Positions 54,704 through 64,000 of a DNA stretch of 64,000 nt are shown one piece after another. Source of the stretch: Candidatus Pelagibacter communis (GTDB lineage: Bacteria > Pseudomonadota > Alphaproteobacteria > Pelagibacterales > Pelagibacteraceae); the NCBI RefSeq assembly GCF_001179845.1, contig NZ_CVSB01000029.1, positions 100,563 through 164,562 of the forward strand. The letters run 5' to 3'. The first letter of the stretch is position 1; each line of letters starts with the position of its first letter. The notes under the pieces are model-generated. The model was not told the origin of the DNA. It worked only from the letters and a program-made list of their open reading frames with translations, and ran no database searches. A program made the translations under genes and the position numbers.

Positions 54704-55384
54704 TTATTTTAACGTATTTAAAAATAATAACCTGCTATTTGGATAATTTAAATTATTTGGTCTTAATATAGTTTTATCCAAATAATCACCTACTAATTTT
54801 AAACCGTTCAATAAAGTCCCAAGATCATTAACTTCTATATCTTTTTCAATCAAAAAATTAGGTACATATTTTTTTTCATTTAAAGAACTTGCATAATATA
54901 CAGTTTTGTTACCTTCTAAATCCTTTTCAACTAAATTTTCAAGAGCTAAGTCATATCCTAATATTTTAAGTAACTCCAATTCCCAAAATATATATTTTTT
55001 TATCCAATCTTTTTCTTTTAAAATTAAAAATAAATTTTGAATTATAAAATAAACTTTATCGTTAGATTGAGACTCTGCTGTCAATATTTTAATCAAATTC
55101 ATAGCAGACGTAATACAGGATAACTTTTGCTTATGATCAAAATATAATGGGGTATAGGCATTTAAAATTTCAATTTTAAAATAACCTATTCTGTTTTCAT
55201 TTTTAGAATTGTAATTAACGTGGAGTTTATTACCAAGCTGAAGATAATTTTTAATTTTTTTTGAAGTACCACCAAATATAATTCCAGATATCTTTCCTTT
55301 ATCTTTTGTAAATAATTCAGCAATTAATGAATTTTCATTATATCTATTTTTACTTATTAAAAATCCTTCGTCTGACCAATTCAT
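54704..55384 (-). CDS. recO: DNA repair protein RecO
   Basis: A 226 aa recombination mediator that helps load RecA. It has the N-terminal OB fold (WSDEGFLISKNRYNENSLIAEL; KGKISGIIFGGTSKK) and a diverged helical C-terminal domain without zinc cysteines. It overlaps rnc by 4 bp; era, which usually separates them in alphaproteobacteria, is absent. Confidence 0.85.
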   Translation of the reverse strand: MNWSDEGFLISKNRYNENSLIAELFTKDKGKISGIIFGGTSKKIKNYLQLGNKLHVNYNSKNENRIGYFKIEILNAYTPLYFDHKQKLSCITSAMNLIKILTAESQSNDKVYFIIQNLFLILKEKDWIKKYIFWELELLKILGYDLALENLVEKDLEGNKTVYYASSLNEKKYVPNFLIEKDIEVNDLGTLLNGLKLVGDYLDKTILRPNNLNYPNSRLLFLNTLK

Positions 55385-56049
55385 TTTTTATTTGTATTTT
55401 TTAAACATTCTATAGCAGCATTTTGTTCAGCTTCTTTCTTTGATTTTCCAGTAGCTATAAAATATTTTGTATTGGGCAATTTTACTCCAACTTTAAATAT
55501 GGGTTTGTGTCTTGGTCCTGTATTTGAAATTAATTTATAAGTAGGTAATTTTTTAAAGTTTTTTAAAGTTAATTCCTGTAACTTCGTTTTTGCATCTATT
55601 TCTGTAACAACACTTTTTTCAATATGATCTTGCCACAAGTTTAAAATTGTTTTTTCAACTATTGTAAAACCTTTATCAAGATAAATAGCACCAATTAATG
55701 CTTCACAGCTATCAGATATAATTTTGTCCTCAATTTTTATTTTTTTATTGTTTGGGTTAAATGTTTTTACATAACTAGCTAAATTGATTTTTTTTGCTAT
55801 ATCAAGACAAGTTTTTTTATTAACTAGCGATGCAAATTTTTTATCAAGAATACCTTCTTTTTCTCCTGGATAAATTTCTAAAAGTTTTTTTGCTATCACC
55901 AAGCCAAGAACTCTATCACCTAGAAACTCTATCTTTTCATTATTTTCATTTGGATTAAAGCTTTTATGTGTAAGAGCTTGGGTAAGTAGATCTTTATTTT
56001 TAAATTTTAAATCAATTTTTTTTTCTAAACTTTGATAGTTAATTTTCAT
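55381..56049 (-). CDS. rnc: Ribonuclease III
   Basis: Cleaves double-stranded RNA in rRNA and mRNA processing. The 222 aa protein has the signature NEKIEFLGDRVLGLVIAK with catalytic Glu/Asp, SDSCEALIGAIYLDKGFT, and a C-terminal double-stranded RNA-binding domain (residues 150-218, ending KSKKEAEQNAAIECLK). One base overlaps lepB. Confidence 0.95.
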   Translation of the reverse strand: MKINYQSLEKKIDLKFKNKDLLTQALTHKSFNPNENNEKIEFLGDRVLGLVIAKKLLEIYPGEKEGILDKKFASLVNKKTCLDIAKKINLASYVKTFNPNNKKIKIEDKIISDSCEALIGAIYLDKGFTIVEKTILNLWQDHIEKSVVTEIDAKTKLQELTLKNFKKLPTYKLISNTGPRHKPIFKVGVKLPNTKYFIATGKSKKEAEQNAAIECLKNTNKK

Positions 56050-56786
56050 TAATTAATTTTATTAAAAGTTCTATTAAATCTTATTGACTTATGCCATTTC
56101 CAAAATTCAATAAAACTCCCTATTCTTTTATCTGAAGAGAAAAATATAAATTGAGCTTTTCCTACTAAATTATCTTTATGTACATATCCAACACTTGTTA
56201 AGTATCTGCTATCTTTAGAACAGTCTCTGTTATCTCCTAAAAAGAAATAATGATCTTTTGGTACAGTAAACACATCAGAATTTTGATAGGTATAATCTTT
56301 TAAATAAACAGTATGAAATTTTTTACCATTTGAAAGTTTTTCTTCAAATCTATAAACATCAATATTTTTGTCGCCACAGAAAATTGTAGTTTTATTATTA
56401 ATTTTAGATTTAAGAATTTCAGAATTATTTAAATATAAATTAGAGTCTATAAATTGAATTTTATCACCAGGTAAACCAATTAGTCTTTTAATATAATCTG
56501 TTCGATTATCTGCTGGGGTTTTAAATACAATCACATCACCCCTTTCAGGAGCACTAAACATAATTCTTTTGTTTAATATTGGAGGACTAAAAGGAAATGA
56601 GTGTTTGCTATAACCATAGGTATATTTTGTTACAAACAGCCTATCACCTACTAATAAAGTAGGTTCCATAGATGATGATGGAATATAAAATGGTTGTACT
56701 AAAAGTGATCTAATTATAACTGCAATTATTAATGCATAAATTAAGGTTTTTATGTTTTCTGAAAAAAAATTTTTATCTAATTTCAT
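56049..56786 (-). CDS. lepB: Signal peptidase I
   Basis: Membrane-bound serine protease that cleaves Sec and Tat signal peptides. The 245 aa protein has one N-terminal transmembrane helix (TLIYALIIAVIIRSLLVQPF), the catalytic Ser in IPSSSMEPTLLVGD, the Lys in DYIKRLIGLPGD and the terminal GDNRDCSKDSRY box. It overlaps acpS by 4 bp. Confidence 0.95.
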   Translation of the reverse strand: MKLDKNFFSENIKTLIYALIIAVIIRSLLVQPFYIPSSSMEPTLLVGDRLFVTKYTYGYSKHSFPFSPPILNKRIMFSAPERGDVIVFKTPADNRTDYIKRLIGLPGDKIQFIDSNLYLNNSEILKSKINNKTTIFCGDKNIDVYRFEEKLSNGKKFHTVYLKDYTYQNSDVFTVPKDHYFFLGDNRDCSKDSRYLTSVGYVHKDNLVGKAQFIFFSSDKRIGSFIEFWKWHKSIRFNRTFNKIN

Positions 56787-57169
56787 GAAGTTTGAATAAT
56801 TGCAAATGCTGTTGAATAATTTTTTTCATCCGAAATTGATAAAAAACATTTAAAATTTTTGGTTTTAAAATTCTTTTGTACGATTTTTTTAATTTTTTTA
56901 TTTTTAACGTAATAAGGCTTTCCTTTTTTGTCATTAACAACTTCTATATCTTTAAAATTTAAATTCATACGAAAACCTGTGCCAAGAGCTTTAGAAAATG
57001 CTTCTTTTGCAGCAAATCTCTTCGAAAAAAAAGCTACTTTATTATTTATAGCATTAGATTGTTTCAATTCTTTAAATGAATAAATCCTTTTTTTAAATAA
57101 AGGATTTTTAATCGATTTTTGAATTCTTTTATTTTCAACAATATCAACACCAATACCAAGAATTTTCAT
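56783..57169 (-). CDS. acpS: Holo-[acyl-carrier-protein] synthase
   Basis: Attaches 4'-phosphopantetheine from CoA to ACP. The 128 aa protein has GIGVDIVENKRIQKSI (metal-binding Asp) and FAAKEAFSKALGTGFR (Glu and Lys), the diagnostic AcpS motifs. It follows pdxJ with no gap and uses CoA from the pathway that includes CoaD. Confidence 0.94.
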   Translation of the reverse strand: MKILGIGVDIVENKRIQKSIKNPLFKKRIYSFKELKQSNAINNKVAFFSKRFAAKEAFSKALGTGFRMNLNFKDIEVVNDKKGKPYYVKNKKIKKIVQKNFKTKNFKCFLSISDEKNYSTAFAIIQTS

Positions 57170-57889
57170 TTATTTTTTTATAATTTTTTTAAAGTTTTTA
57201 ATTACTTTTGAAAATCCATCAAATATTGACTCCCCAATTATAAAATGTCCAATATTATACTCCTCAATATCTATTATTTTTGTTAACATTTTGGTGGTTT
57301 TATAGTCTAAACCATGACCAGCATGAACCTCTATATTTAAACTTGATGCTAATTTTGCACTTTTTTTAATTCTGTTTAATTCGCTAGAATAATTTTTTTT
57401 TGATTTAACTAGGTTTGCTAGTTTTCCAGTATGTATTTCAATACAATCAGCATTTAATTTTTTAGCAAGTCTAATGTCATTTGAGGAAGGATTAATGAAT
57501 AAACTTGTTCTTATCTTTGCTTTTTTAAATTTTTTAATAATTTTCTCTAATTTTTTAAGATTGTTTTTTATGTTTAAACCTCCTTCGGTAGTAATTTCTT
57601 TTCTGTTTTCTGGAACTAAACAGACAAAATTTGGTTTTATCTTAAGTGCTTTATTAACAATTTCTTTGTTCATAGAAATTTCAAGGTTTGTAGGTACATT
57701 TCTTAAACCACAGATTTTTTTTGCATCAATATCATTTATATGTCTTCTATCTTCTCTTAAATGTATTGTAACGGAATCGGCTCCATAACTAATAACTTTT
57801 TTGGCTGCGTATAGTGGATCAGGATGTTTCTCTCCACGAGCGTTTCGTAGAGTTGCAATATGATCTATATTTACACCTAACCTTTTCAC
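57170..57889 (-). CDS. pdxJ: Pyridoxine 5'-phosphate synthase
   Basis: Closes the pyridine ring in the DXP-dependent vitamin B6 pathway. The 239 aa TIM-barrel protein has LGVNIDHIATLRNARGEKHP, SVTIHLREDRRHI, PTNLEISMN, CLVPENRKEITTEGGL and VHAGHGLDYKTTKM, all family-typical. Four bp overlap pyrE. Confidence 0.96.
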   Translation of the reverse strand: MKRLGVNIDHIATLRNARGEKHPDPLYAAKKVISYGADSVTIHLREDRRHINDIDAKKICGLRNVPTNLEISMNKEIVNKALKIKPNFVCLVPENRKEITTEGGLNIKNNLKKLEKIIKKFKKAKIRTSLFINPSSNDIRLAKKLNADCIEIHTGKLANLVKSKKNYSSELNRIKKSAKLASSLNIEVHAGHGLDYKTTKMLTKIIDIEEYNIGHFIIGESIFDGFSKVIKNFKKIIKK

Positions 57890-58473
57890 TTAATAAATCT
57901 GCTTCCTGGGGTTGTTATTGGTATAGATTTAAGTTCTGGTGGTAATTTATTTGCTTTATAAGTTGGAACATCAATTTTTAAATGAGATGTTATTCTAGTT
58001 TTTATTTTTAAAGATTGTTTGGTTGATCGATCAATAATAGATGCAAATCCAATTAATTTTGCTTTTGATTTTTTAATCAATTTAACACATTCCAAACTTG
58101 ATTTTCCTGTAGTGATTACATCTTCTATAATTAATACTCTTGCGCCTTTTTTAATACTAAAACCTCTTCTGAGAGTAAATTTGCCATTTACCCTTTCGCA
58201 AAAAATTGTTTCTTTTTTAAGCAATTTTCCTATTTCATATCCAATAATTACTCCCCCCATTGCAGGAGCTAATATTAAATCAATTTTTTTAAATTTTTTT
58301 TTAATTTTATTTGCTAAGGATTTGCAAATTTTATCAGCTAAATTAGGGTAACTTAAAAGTTTTGCACATTGAATGTATTTTGAAGAATGTAGACCTGAGG
58401 ATAGAACAAAGTGACCTTCTAATAATGCATTAGTTTTTTTTAAAATATTTAAGGATTTTTTGAGTGAAAGCAT
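57886..58473 (-). CDS. pyrE: Orotate phosphoribosyltransferase
   Basis: Makes OMP from orotate and PRPP. The 195 aa protein has ALLEGHFVLSSGLHSSKYIQ, LAPAMGGVIIGYEI, ERVNGKFTLRRGF and the PRPP-binding VLIIEDVITTGKSSLE. Its start lies 44 bp inside the end of the rel gene, and no later in-frame start would keep the conserved N terminus, so the overlap is real. Confidence 0.95.
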   Translation of the reverse strand: MLSLKKSLNILKKTNALLEGHFVLSSGLHSSKYIQCAKLLSYPNLADKICKSLANKIKKKFKKIDLILAPAMGGVIIGYEIGKLLKKETIFCERVNGKFTLRRGFSIKKGARVLIIEDVITTGKSSLECVKLIKKSKAKLIGFASIIDRSTKQSLKIKTRITSHLKIDVPTYKANKLPPELKSIPITTPGSRFIK

Positions 58474-60175
58474 TTCTTTTTTCTTCGTGTCTAATTATCT
58501 TAAATTTTATACTCTTTTGTTTTAGCTCTGCAATAAAATTAGTAAAATTCTTAAGGTTTCTAATAATTAATTTAAATTTAAAATTAATATAATTGGGATT
58601 TTTACCAACCATTTCTAAGCTCGATATATTTAATTTATGACTTCCAATTAGTGAGCTTATATCTCCTAATTGACCTGGCTTATCAGGTAATGACATCCAT
58701 AGAGTAGTATTGTATTTTTTTGTTTTTTCCTCCTTTTGCTCTCCTTTATCGTGCCAATATCTTCTTATTGCTGCTCTAGCTTTACCTGTTTTAGTTGTTG
58801 GTATCCAGTGAAGCGACGGTGAATTATTTTTAGATGTTATAATATTTACTCGATCACCATTTCTTAAAATAGTTTGTAATTCACTTTTGTTTCCATTAAT
58901 TTCACAACCAACTGCTGAATTACCAATTTTAGTATGAACAGCATATGCAAAATCTATGGCTGTTGCGTCTTTAGGTAATTTAATTACTGAACCTTTTGGT
59001 GTGAAACAAAATACGTTTTCTTGAAACATTTGTAGTTTTGTATACTCATATGAGTCTTCAGGGTTTTCATTTTTTTCTATAATCTCAACAAGATCTTTTA
59101 ACCAATCATACTCCTTCCAACTTAAAGAATTAAATTTTTCAGAAGATTTATACTGCCAATGAGATGCAACGCCTCTTTCTGCAAATTCGTGCATTTCATG
59201 TGTTCTAATTTGAATTTCTATTGGTTTTTTATTTGAACCAATTACAGAAGTATGAATAGATTTATAACCATTGATTTTTGGAGATGAAATATAATCTTTA
59301 AATTTTCCCGGTATACAATTCCATTTTTTATGAAAAATCCCTAGGGTTTTGTAACAATCGTCTACGTTTTTTAAAATTATCCTAAATCCAATAATGTCTG
59401 TTATTTGTTCAAGGGAGACTCTTTTTTTTTGGACTTTTCTCCAAATTGAAAAAGGTGTTTTTTCTCTACCATGAATCTCTGCATTAATCTCATTATCATT
59501 CAATATTTCACTTAACTCAAAAGATTGTTCTTCAAATAAATCTTTTCTATCCAATTTTATTTCATCAAGTCTTTTTTTTATTAATTTTCTTGCATCGTTA
59601 TTTAAAATTTCAAAAGATAAATCCTCAAGTTCATCTCTTATTCTATGCATTCCCATTCTATCAGCTAATGGGGCATAAATTTCCATAGTTTCTTGAGCTA
59701 TTCTTTTTCTTTTGTCTTCTTTTGTAATTGCTTTAATGGTCCTCATATTATGTAGTCGATCGGCAATTTTCACTAACAGAACTCTGATGTCTTTTGATGT
59801 TGCTAAAATTAATTTTCTGAAATTCTCAACTTTAGAATTAGCTCCAGCTGAATTTTCAAATGCTGAAATTTTTGTTACACCATCAACTAAATCAGCAACC
59901 TCATCACCAAATTCTTGTTTGATAGTTTCATAAGTTGCAAAAGTGTCTTCTATAGTGTCATGCAATAGACCAGTTGTAATTGTAGCGCTATCTAATTTTA
60001 AGTCAGTTAAAATATTTGCTACCTCAATTGGATGAACAGAATAAGGATCACCCGAAGCTCTTTTTTGACTCTTATGTGCTTTAACAGCAAAATTATATGC
60101 TTTATCCAATTTTTCAGGATTAAGAAATTTATTGTAATCCTTAACTTTATTTATAAGTTCATTTGAATTAAGCAT
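58430..60175 (-). CDS. Bifunctional (p)ppGpp synthetase/hydrolase, Rel/SpoT family, shortened
   Basis: Makes and degrades the alarmone (p)ppGpp. Both catalytic modules look intact: the HD hydrolase (YSVHPIEVANIL, LLHDTIEDT, LLVKIADRLHNMRT) in residues 25-190 and the synthetase (REKTPFSIWRKVQKK, ITDIIGFRII, GYKSIHTSVIG, PIEIQIRTHEMHEFAERG) in 235-370. The TGS domain follows (CFTPKGSVIKLPKDATAIDF), and an ACT domain at about 500-570. At 581 aa it is well short of the usual 700-plus, because the region between TGS and ACT is compressed. It is probably the only long RSH of the cell; it begins 21 bp after folK. Confidence 0.93.
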   Translation of the reverse strand: MLNSNELINKVKDYNKFLNPEKLDKAYNFAVKAHKSQKRASGDPYSVHPIEVANILTDLKLDSATITTGLLHDTIEDTFATYETIKQEFGDEVADLVDGVTKISAFENSAGANSKVENFRKLILATSKDIRVLLVKIADRLHNMRTIKAITKEDKRKRIAQETMEIYAPLADRMGMHRIRDELEDLSFEILNNDARKLIKKRLDEIKLDRKDLFEEQSFELSEILNDNEINAEIHGREKTPFSIWRKVQKKRVSLEQITDIIGFRIILKNVDDCYKTLGIFHKKWNCIPGKFKDYISSPKINGYKSIHTSVIGSNKKPIEIQIRTHEMHEFAERGVASHWQYKSSEKFNSLSWKEYDWLKDLVEIIEKNENPEDSYEYTKLQMFQENVFCFTPKGSVIKLPKDATAIDFAYAVHTKIGNSAVGCEINGNKSELQTILRNGDRVNIITSKNNSPSLHWIPTTKTGKARAAIRRYWHDKGEQKEEKTKKYNTTLWMSLPDKPGQLGDISSLIGSHKLNISSLEMVGKNPNYINFKFKLIIRNLKNFTNFIAELKQKSIKFKIIRHEEKRNAFTQKILKYFKKN

Positions 60176-60196
60176 AATTGATATTATACCATTAAA

Positions 60197-60754
60197 TCAA
60201 ATTTGTTTAATAGATCTAATGTCTCTATTAGGAAGCAGAGAAATCAAGGTTTTAACATCAATTTGTTTATCAGGATGGATCCAATTCTTTTGAATCTCAA
60301 ATAATGGAAATAACACAAAGTTTCTTTTGTGCATCATTTTATGAGGTAAATTAATCTTAGAGTTTTTTTTTGATACCAAATTATTAAAATCGATTATATC
60401 TAAATCACATGTACGAGGAGCATTTTTTTTCGCTTTTTTTCTACCTAATTGATTTTCTATAAATTTACATATTTTTAATAGTTCTTGAGGACTGTAATAA
60501 CATTTTAATTTTAAAATTATATTTAAGAACTTAGGTTTTCGTGGGTCAGGCCAGGAAGGGGTTTCATAATAACTAGATACCGAGAGAACATCTAAGTTAT
60601 GTTCTGCTAATAAAAATTTTGCTTTTTCTATATTTCTTTTTCTTATACCTAAATTTGAACCTATTCCTAAAAAAACAATTTTAGCTTGATTTTCTAATAT
60701 ATCTTGCCTTTTCACGATTCCAATCTCTACTTTTTTTAGTTGCTCTTTTATCAT
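60197..60754 (-). CDS. folK: 2-amino-4-hydroxy-6-hydroxymethyldihydropteridine pyrophosphokinase
   Basis: Transfers pyrophosphate to the pterin in folate synthesis. The core starts at [20 protein letters not shown], followed by [11 protein letters not shown] and the [13 protein letters not shown] signature. The start is uncertain: the first ATG is at 60754 (AAGGGA upstream), a GTG at 60715 would suffice for the domain, and a TTG lies at 60775. All overlap the end of smpB by 35-95 bp. Confidence 0.9.
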   Translation of the reverse strand: MIKEQLKKVEIGIVKRQDILENQAKIVFLGIGSNLGIRKRNIEKAKFLLAEHNLDVLSVSSYYETPSWPDPRKPKFLNIILKLKCYYSPQELLKICKFIENQLGRKKAKKNAPRTCDLDIIDFNNLVSKKNSKINLPHKMMHKRNFVLFPLFEIQKNWIHPDKQIDVKTLISLLPNRDIRSIKQI

Positions 60755-61151
60755 ATTGCTTTTTCCCTTTTGCAACAGCTAGTTCTATTTTAGCCTTTCC
60801 TTTTTTAAAATACATTTTTGTAGGAACTAATGTGAAACCATCTCTTTGCATTTTACCTATCAATTTATTTATTTCTTTTTTATTAAGAAGCAATTTTCTA
60901 TCGTCTGTTGGGTTGTGATTAGAGTAACTGGCTTGCTTGTATGGAGATATATGTGAATTAATTAAAACTATTTCACCTCGCTTTTCAACAGCATAAGACT
61001 CAGCAATATTAACCTTGCCCTCTCTTACTGATTTAATCTCTGATCCCTTTAAAACAATTCCAGCTTCAAAAAGATCTTCGAAAAAATAGTTGAAACTAGC
61101 TTTTCTATTTAAACAAATGATTTTCAAACCAGGATTGGTTTTTTTGTTCAT
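60681..61151 (-). CDS. smpB: SsrA-binding protein
   Basis: Partner of tmRNA in rescue of stalled ribosomes. The 156 aa protein has [63 protein letters not shown] and the basic C-terminal tail [20 protein letters not shown]. No tmRNA gene was found in the window. It is 4 bp after dapA. Confidence 0.95.
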   Translation of the reverse strand: MNKKTNPGLKIICLNRKASFNYFFEDLFEAGIVLKGSEIKSVREGKVNIAESYAVEKRGEIVLINSHISPYKQASYSNHNPTDDRKLLLNKKEINKLIGKMQRDGFTLVPTKMYFKKGKAKIELAVAKGKKQYDKRATKKSRDWNREKARYIRKSS

Positions 61152-61155
61152 TAAA

Positions 61156-62031
61156 TTAACTTAGCAGACTGAAGAGCTTTTTTACAATTTCTTTTGTTGC
61201 GTCTGTTACTTTTACAAGTGGTAGTCTTACGTTGTCATCACAAAGTCCTAAAAGTTTTGCAGCATATTTTACAGGACTAGGATTGCTCTCAACAAACATT
61301 GAGTGATGAACTGGTTGTAATATTTTATCTAATCTTTCTGCTTCTTTCATTTCGTTATCGGTGTCTGATTTGGAGAATTTTTGAAAATCTGAACAAAGTT
61401 TAGGTGCAATATTAGCTGTTACACTAATAGTACCTACCCCACCACGTTTATTAAATTCAAAAGCATTATCATCATTACCTGTTAATTGAATAAAATCTTT
61501 GCCCATTTTTTTTAGTGTCTGATTAACTCTATCTAAATCACCTGTTGCATCTTTAACACCAACTATATTTTTTAATTCATAGAGTCTGGCCATTGTATCC
61601 ACTGACATATCAATCACAGATCTACCAGGAATATTATAAATTATAATTGGAATGCCACACTTGTCGTTAATTGCTTTATAATGTTGATACAAGCCTTCTT
61701 GGGTTGGTTTATTGTAATAAGGTGTAACTATCAAAGCTCCATTAGCTCCTGCTTTTTCTGCATGTGTGGTTAATGAAATGGCCTCCTCAGTTGAGTTGGA
61801 ACCCGTACCAGCAATAACTGGAATTTTTCCATTACTTTCTTTTATACATAAATCTATTACTCTTTGATGCTCATCATGACTTAGCGTAGGGGATTCACCA
61901 GTTGTACCAGCTGGCACAAGTCCATTAGTACCATTATCGATGTGGAAATGGATTAATTTTATATATGCTTCCTCATCTAGACCATTATTTTTAAATGGTG
62001 TAATTAAAGCAACATTTGATCCTTTGAACAT
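61156..62031 (-). CDS. dapA: 4-hydroxy-tetrahydrodipicolinate synthase
   Basis: Condenses aspartate semialdehyde with pyruvate, the first committed step to lysine and diaminopimelate. The 291 aa TIM barrel has [52 protein letters not shown] with the catalytic Tyr, IIYNIPGRS and GVKDATGDL with the Schiff-base Lys. It is divergent from the transglycosylase gene (43 bp gap). Confidence 0.96.
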   Translation of the reverse strand: MFKGSNVALITPFKNNGLDEEAYIKLIHFHIDNGTNGLVPAGTTGESPTLSHDEHQRVIDLCIKESNGKIPVIAGTGSNSTEEAISLTTHAEKAGANGALIVTPYYNKPTQEGLYQHYKAINDKCGIPIIIYNIPGRSVIDMSVDTMARLYELKNIVGVKDATGDLDRVNQTLKKMGKDFIQLTGNDDNAFEFNKRGGVGTISVTANIAPKLCSDFQKFSKSDTDNEMKEAERLDKILQPVHHSMFVESNPSPVKYAAKLLGLCDDNVRLPLVKVTDATKEIVKKLFSLLS

Positions 62032-62074
62032 AAATACTTATAACATAGTTTAAAGATTCATATACTAAAAGATT

Positions 62075-64000
62075 ATGCTCAAAAAAATATTATTTTTAGG
62101 TTTCACAGTATTCATATTGATATTTTCAAATAATCTCTTTGCTGAAATAAACTCAGTTGTACCTTTAAAAAAACCTATTTTAAGTAAAGAAGAAATTCAA
62201 AAGAAAATATCTATAAATATCCTTAAGCCATTAAAGAAGCCAACGAAAACCAAAGAAGTTAAAATCAAAGAAGTGATTGTTAAAAAAGAGTTGGTTTTAA
62301 AAGAAAAAAAATTGAGTTTTAAAATACCAAAGAAAAAACCAACTATAGCTGGTACTAGCACAGCTAAGAATGTAAAGATTTCAAGATATTTTAGTAAAAA
62401 AGACTTCGGGTTAGCTAAAAAAGCAATTTCAGAAATGCAGAAAAGTAAATGGACATCTGCACTTAAAATAGCAAAAAAAGCAAAAGACAACTCTATTTAT
62501 AATTTTATACAATGGAGACATCTTTTAACGTCTGGTAACCAGGCGTCATTTTACGATTATCAAGTTTTTTTAAATAAAAATTCAGATTATCCTAGAATAG
62601 ACAGAATTAGATATCTAGCTGAACACAAACTATCAACAGAAAGTGTTTCTCCTAAAAAAATAATAAATTGGTTTGGAGAAAAAGATCCATTAAGTGGTTT
62701 TGGGAAAATGATACTTGGAGAAAGCCATATTTTAATTGGAGACAAAAATAAGGGTATAAAACTAATTAAAGAGGGTTGGGTAACAGCAGATTTATCTAAA
62801 ACCGAATTAAAATATTTTAGAAAAAAATATAAAAAATATTTAAATGCAGATGACTATATTAAACGAGCTGATTATTTGGCTTGGAACGGAGATCGTTGGG
62901 ATTTACAAAGATTAATAAGATACCTTCCAAAAGATTACGAACTTTTATATAACGCAAGATACCTTTTAATGAGTAAAGGCTATGGAGTTGACCAGGCTAT
63001 AGCAAATGTTCCACAAAAATTTAAGAATGACGCAGGTTTAAACTATGATCGATTGAAATGGAGAAGAAAAAAAGGACGTGTAGATTCTTCAACTGAAATA
63101 TTACTGAAAATAAGAAATGATAAAGAGTATTTAGTTAGACCAGATAAATGGTGGAAAGAAAGAGAAATTATCTCAAGAGCATTGCTTTATAAAAAGAAAT
63201 ATGAAGTTTCATATAAAATTTCAAGCAATCATGGAATGACTGAAGGATCTGAATATGCGGCTGCTGAATGGATGAGTGGATGGATAGCATTAAGTTTTTT
63301 AAACGATCCTTTGACTGCTAAAAATCATTTTAAAAATTTTTATGAAAATGTTAGTTATCCAATAAGTTTATCTAGAGGTGCGTATTGGCTTGGAAGAGCT
63401 TATGAAAAAATAGGCGAAAATGAACAATCAAATAATTGGTACAGAGAAGCTACAAAATATCTTACTACTTACTATGGTCAGCTAGCTTTTTTAAAATTAA
63501 ATCCAAATGGAAAATTTGAGTTAGAAAAAGATATGGAAATTGATCCAAAATATAGAATTCAATTTTTTAATAAAGAGCTTGTAAAAATTTCTTATCTTCT
63601 AGATGAACTAAAGAAAGATAAATACACAAAACATATTTTAAGACATTTAGCTAACGACAATATAGCTAAAGGTAGTGAAGTTTTGGCTGCAGAATTAGCT
63701 ACAAGTATAACCAGATATGATTTTGCTATTCAGGTTTCAAAAATTGCTTCTTACCAAAAAAGATTTCATAATAAATACAATTATCCAATAATTAGTACTC
63801 CTAAATATATTAATAAAAGAAAAATTCCAGAAAGTGCTTTGATCTTATCTATAATTAGACAAGAAAGTGAATTTGATTTAGAGGCTAACAGTCATGCAGG
63901 TGCAAAAGGATTAATGCAATTGATGCCTTACACAGCAAAATTAGTTTCAAAACAAGCCAAACTTCCTTATTCAAAATCAAGATTAACCACTGATCCAGAA
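62075..64000 (+). CDS. slt: Soluble lytic murein transglycosylase (Slt type), 3' end cut by the window
   Basis: An open frame of 642 codons with no stop before the window end. It has a signal peptide (MLKKILFLGFTVFILIFSNN then LFA), a Lys/Pro-rich linker at 25-95, a long alpha-superhelical U/L domain (about 100-560, GRAYEKIGENEQSNNWYREA is TPR-like), and a GH23 catalytic domain that begins around 580: LILSIIRQESEFD with the catalytic Glu597, then NSHAGAKGLMQLMPYTAK. It cleaves peptidoglycan exolytically in the periplasm. Divergent from dapA, a frequent alphaproteobacterial neighbour. Confidence 0.94.
   Translation, partial: MLKKILFLGFTVFILIFSNNLFAEINSVVPLKKPILSKEEIQKKISINILKPLKKPTKTKEVKIKEVIVKKELVLKEKKLSFKIPKKKPTIAGTSTAKNVKISRYFSKKDFGLAKKAISEMQKSKWTSALKIAKKAKDNSIYNFIQWRHLLTSGNQASFYDYQVFLNKNSDYPRIDRIRYLAEHKLSTESVSPKKIINWFGEKDPLSGFGKMILGESHILIGDKNKGIKLIKEGWVTADLSKTELKYFRKKYKKYLNADDYIKRADYLAWNGDRWDLQRLIRYLPKDYELLYNARYLLMSKGYGVDQAIANVPQKFKNDAGLNYDRLKWRRKKGRVDSSTEILLKIRNDKEYLVRPDKWWKEREIISRALLYKKKYEVSYKISSNHGMTEGSEYAAAEWMSGWIALSFLNDPLTAKNHFKNFYENVSYPISLSRGAYWLGRAYEKIGENEQSNNWYREATKYLTTYYGQLAFLKLNPNGKFELEKDMEIDPKYRIQFFNKELVKISYLLDELKKDKYTKHILRHLANDNIAKGSEVLAAELATSITRYDFAIQVSKIASYQKRFHNKYNYPIISTPKYINKRKIPESALILSIIRQESEFDLEANSHAGAKGLMQLMPYTAKLVSKQAKLPYSKSRLTTDPE

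Overview
The window is a very AT-rich, densely packed alphaproteobacterial chromosome segment that I read as SAR11 / Pelagibacterales ('Candidatus Pelagibacter'-like). The reasons are the base composition, intergenic gaps of a few bases, pervasive 1-14 bp gene overlaps, alphaproteobacterial gene clusters (glyA-nrdR-rib-nusB-thiL; dapA-smpB-folK-rel-pyrE-pdxJ-acpS-lepB-rnc-recO; rplM-rpsI-argC; plsX-ihfA-merR), a K+-independent proton pyrophosphatase, and a tandem SAM-II plus SAM-V riboswitch leader on metY, an arrangement known from marine SAR11-type bacteria. The species call is inference; no rRNA gene is present.

Layout. 1-8.7 kb: end of a PuuD-like membrane gene, uvrA, then divergently ssb-gyrA-coaD-peptidylprolyl isomerase-tgt and tRNA-Lys. 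8.7-12.7 kb: M48 lipoprotein protease, a tiny membrane ORF, DUF502, recG, sdhE, tRNA-Ser. 12.7-21 kb: one long + strand run (rarD, lytic transglycosylase, RlpA/SPOR lipoprotein, PBP5-type carboxypeptidase, tmk, holB, metG, tatD, MBL hydrolase). 21-23.3 kb: glutathione peroxidase, nhaA and a zinc-ribbon protein on the - strand.

23.4-34.7 kb is the accessory part. A 2.1 kb insert (DUF2167 protein plus PrsW-type protease) sits between an intact tRNA-Pro and an exact 25 bp copy of that tRNA's 3' end, which is an integration scar. After a short core stretch (NDUFS4-like subunit, SbmA/BacA, glpX), a second accessory block begins immediately behind tRNA-Glu: GIY-YIG protein, two-module glycosyltransferase, GT2 glycosyltransferase, a solo tyrosine recombinase with a dyad-symmetric element at its start codon, an Ogt-like protein, a gene-free stretch of about 545 bp, and two transporters.

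34.7-64 kb is core again: hom, argC, rpsI, rplM; the riboswitch-controlled metY; ctaA; chorismate mutase; rpmG-merR-ihfA-plsX-rpmF-cytochrome bc1 chaperone; bamE; hppA; the riboflavin/NusB/ThiL cluster; glyA, rpiB and a 2OG oxygenase; hemB; the recO...rel cluster; folK, smpB, dapA; and a soluble lytic transglycosylase cut by the window end.

The points most worth a second look are the tRNA-Pro scar and its DUF2167/PrsW cargo, the dyad element in front of the solo recombinase, the two-module glycosyltransferase, a Tgt lacking two of its three zinc cysteines, an MBL hydrolase with HxHxDQ instead of HxHxDH, a RibBA whose GTP cyclohydrolase half has lost its zinc motif, and the absence of fabH, era and rpoZ from clusters where alphaproteobacteria usually keep them.
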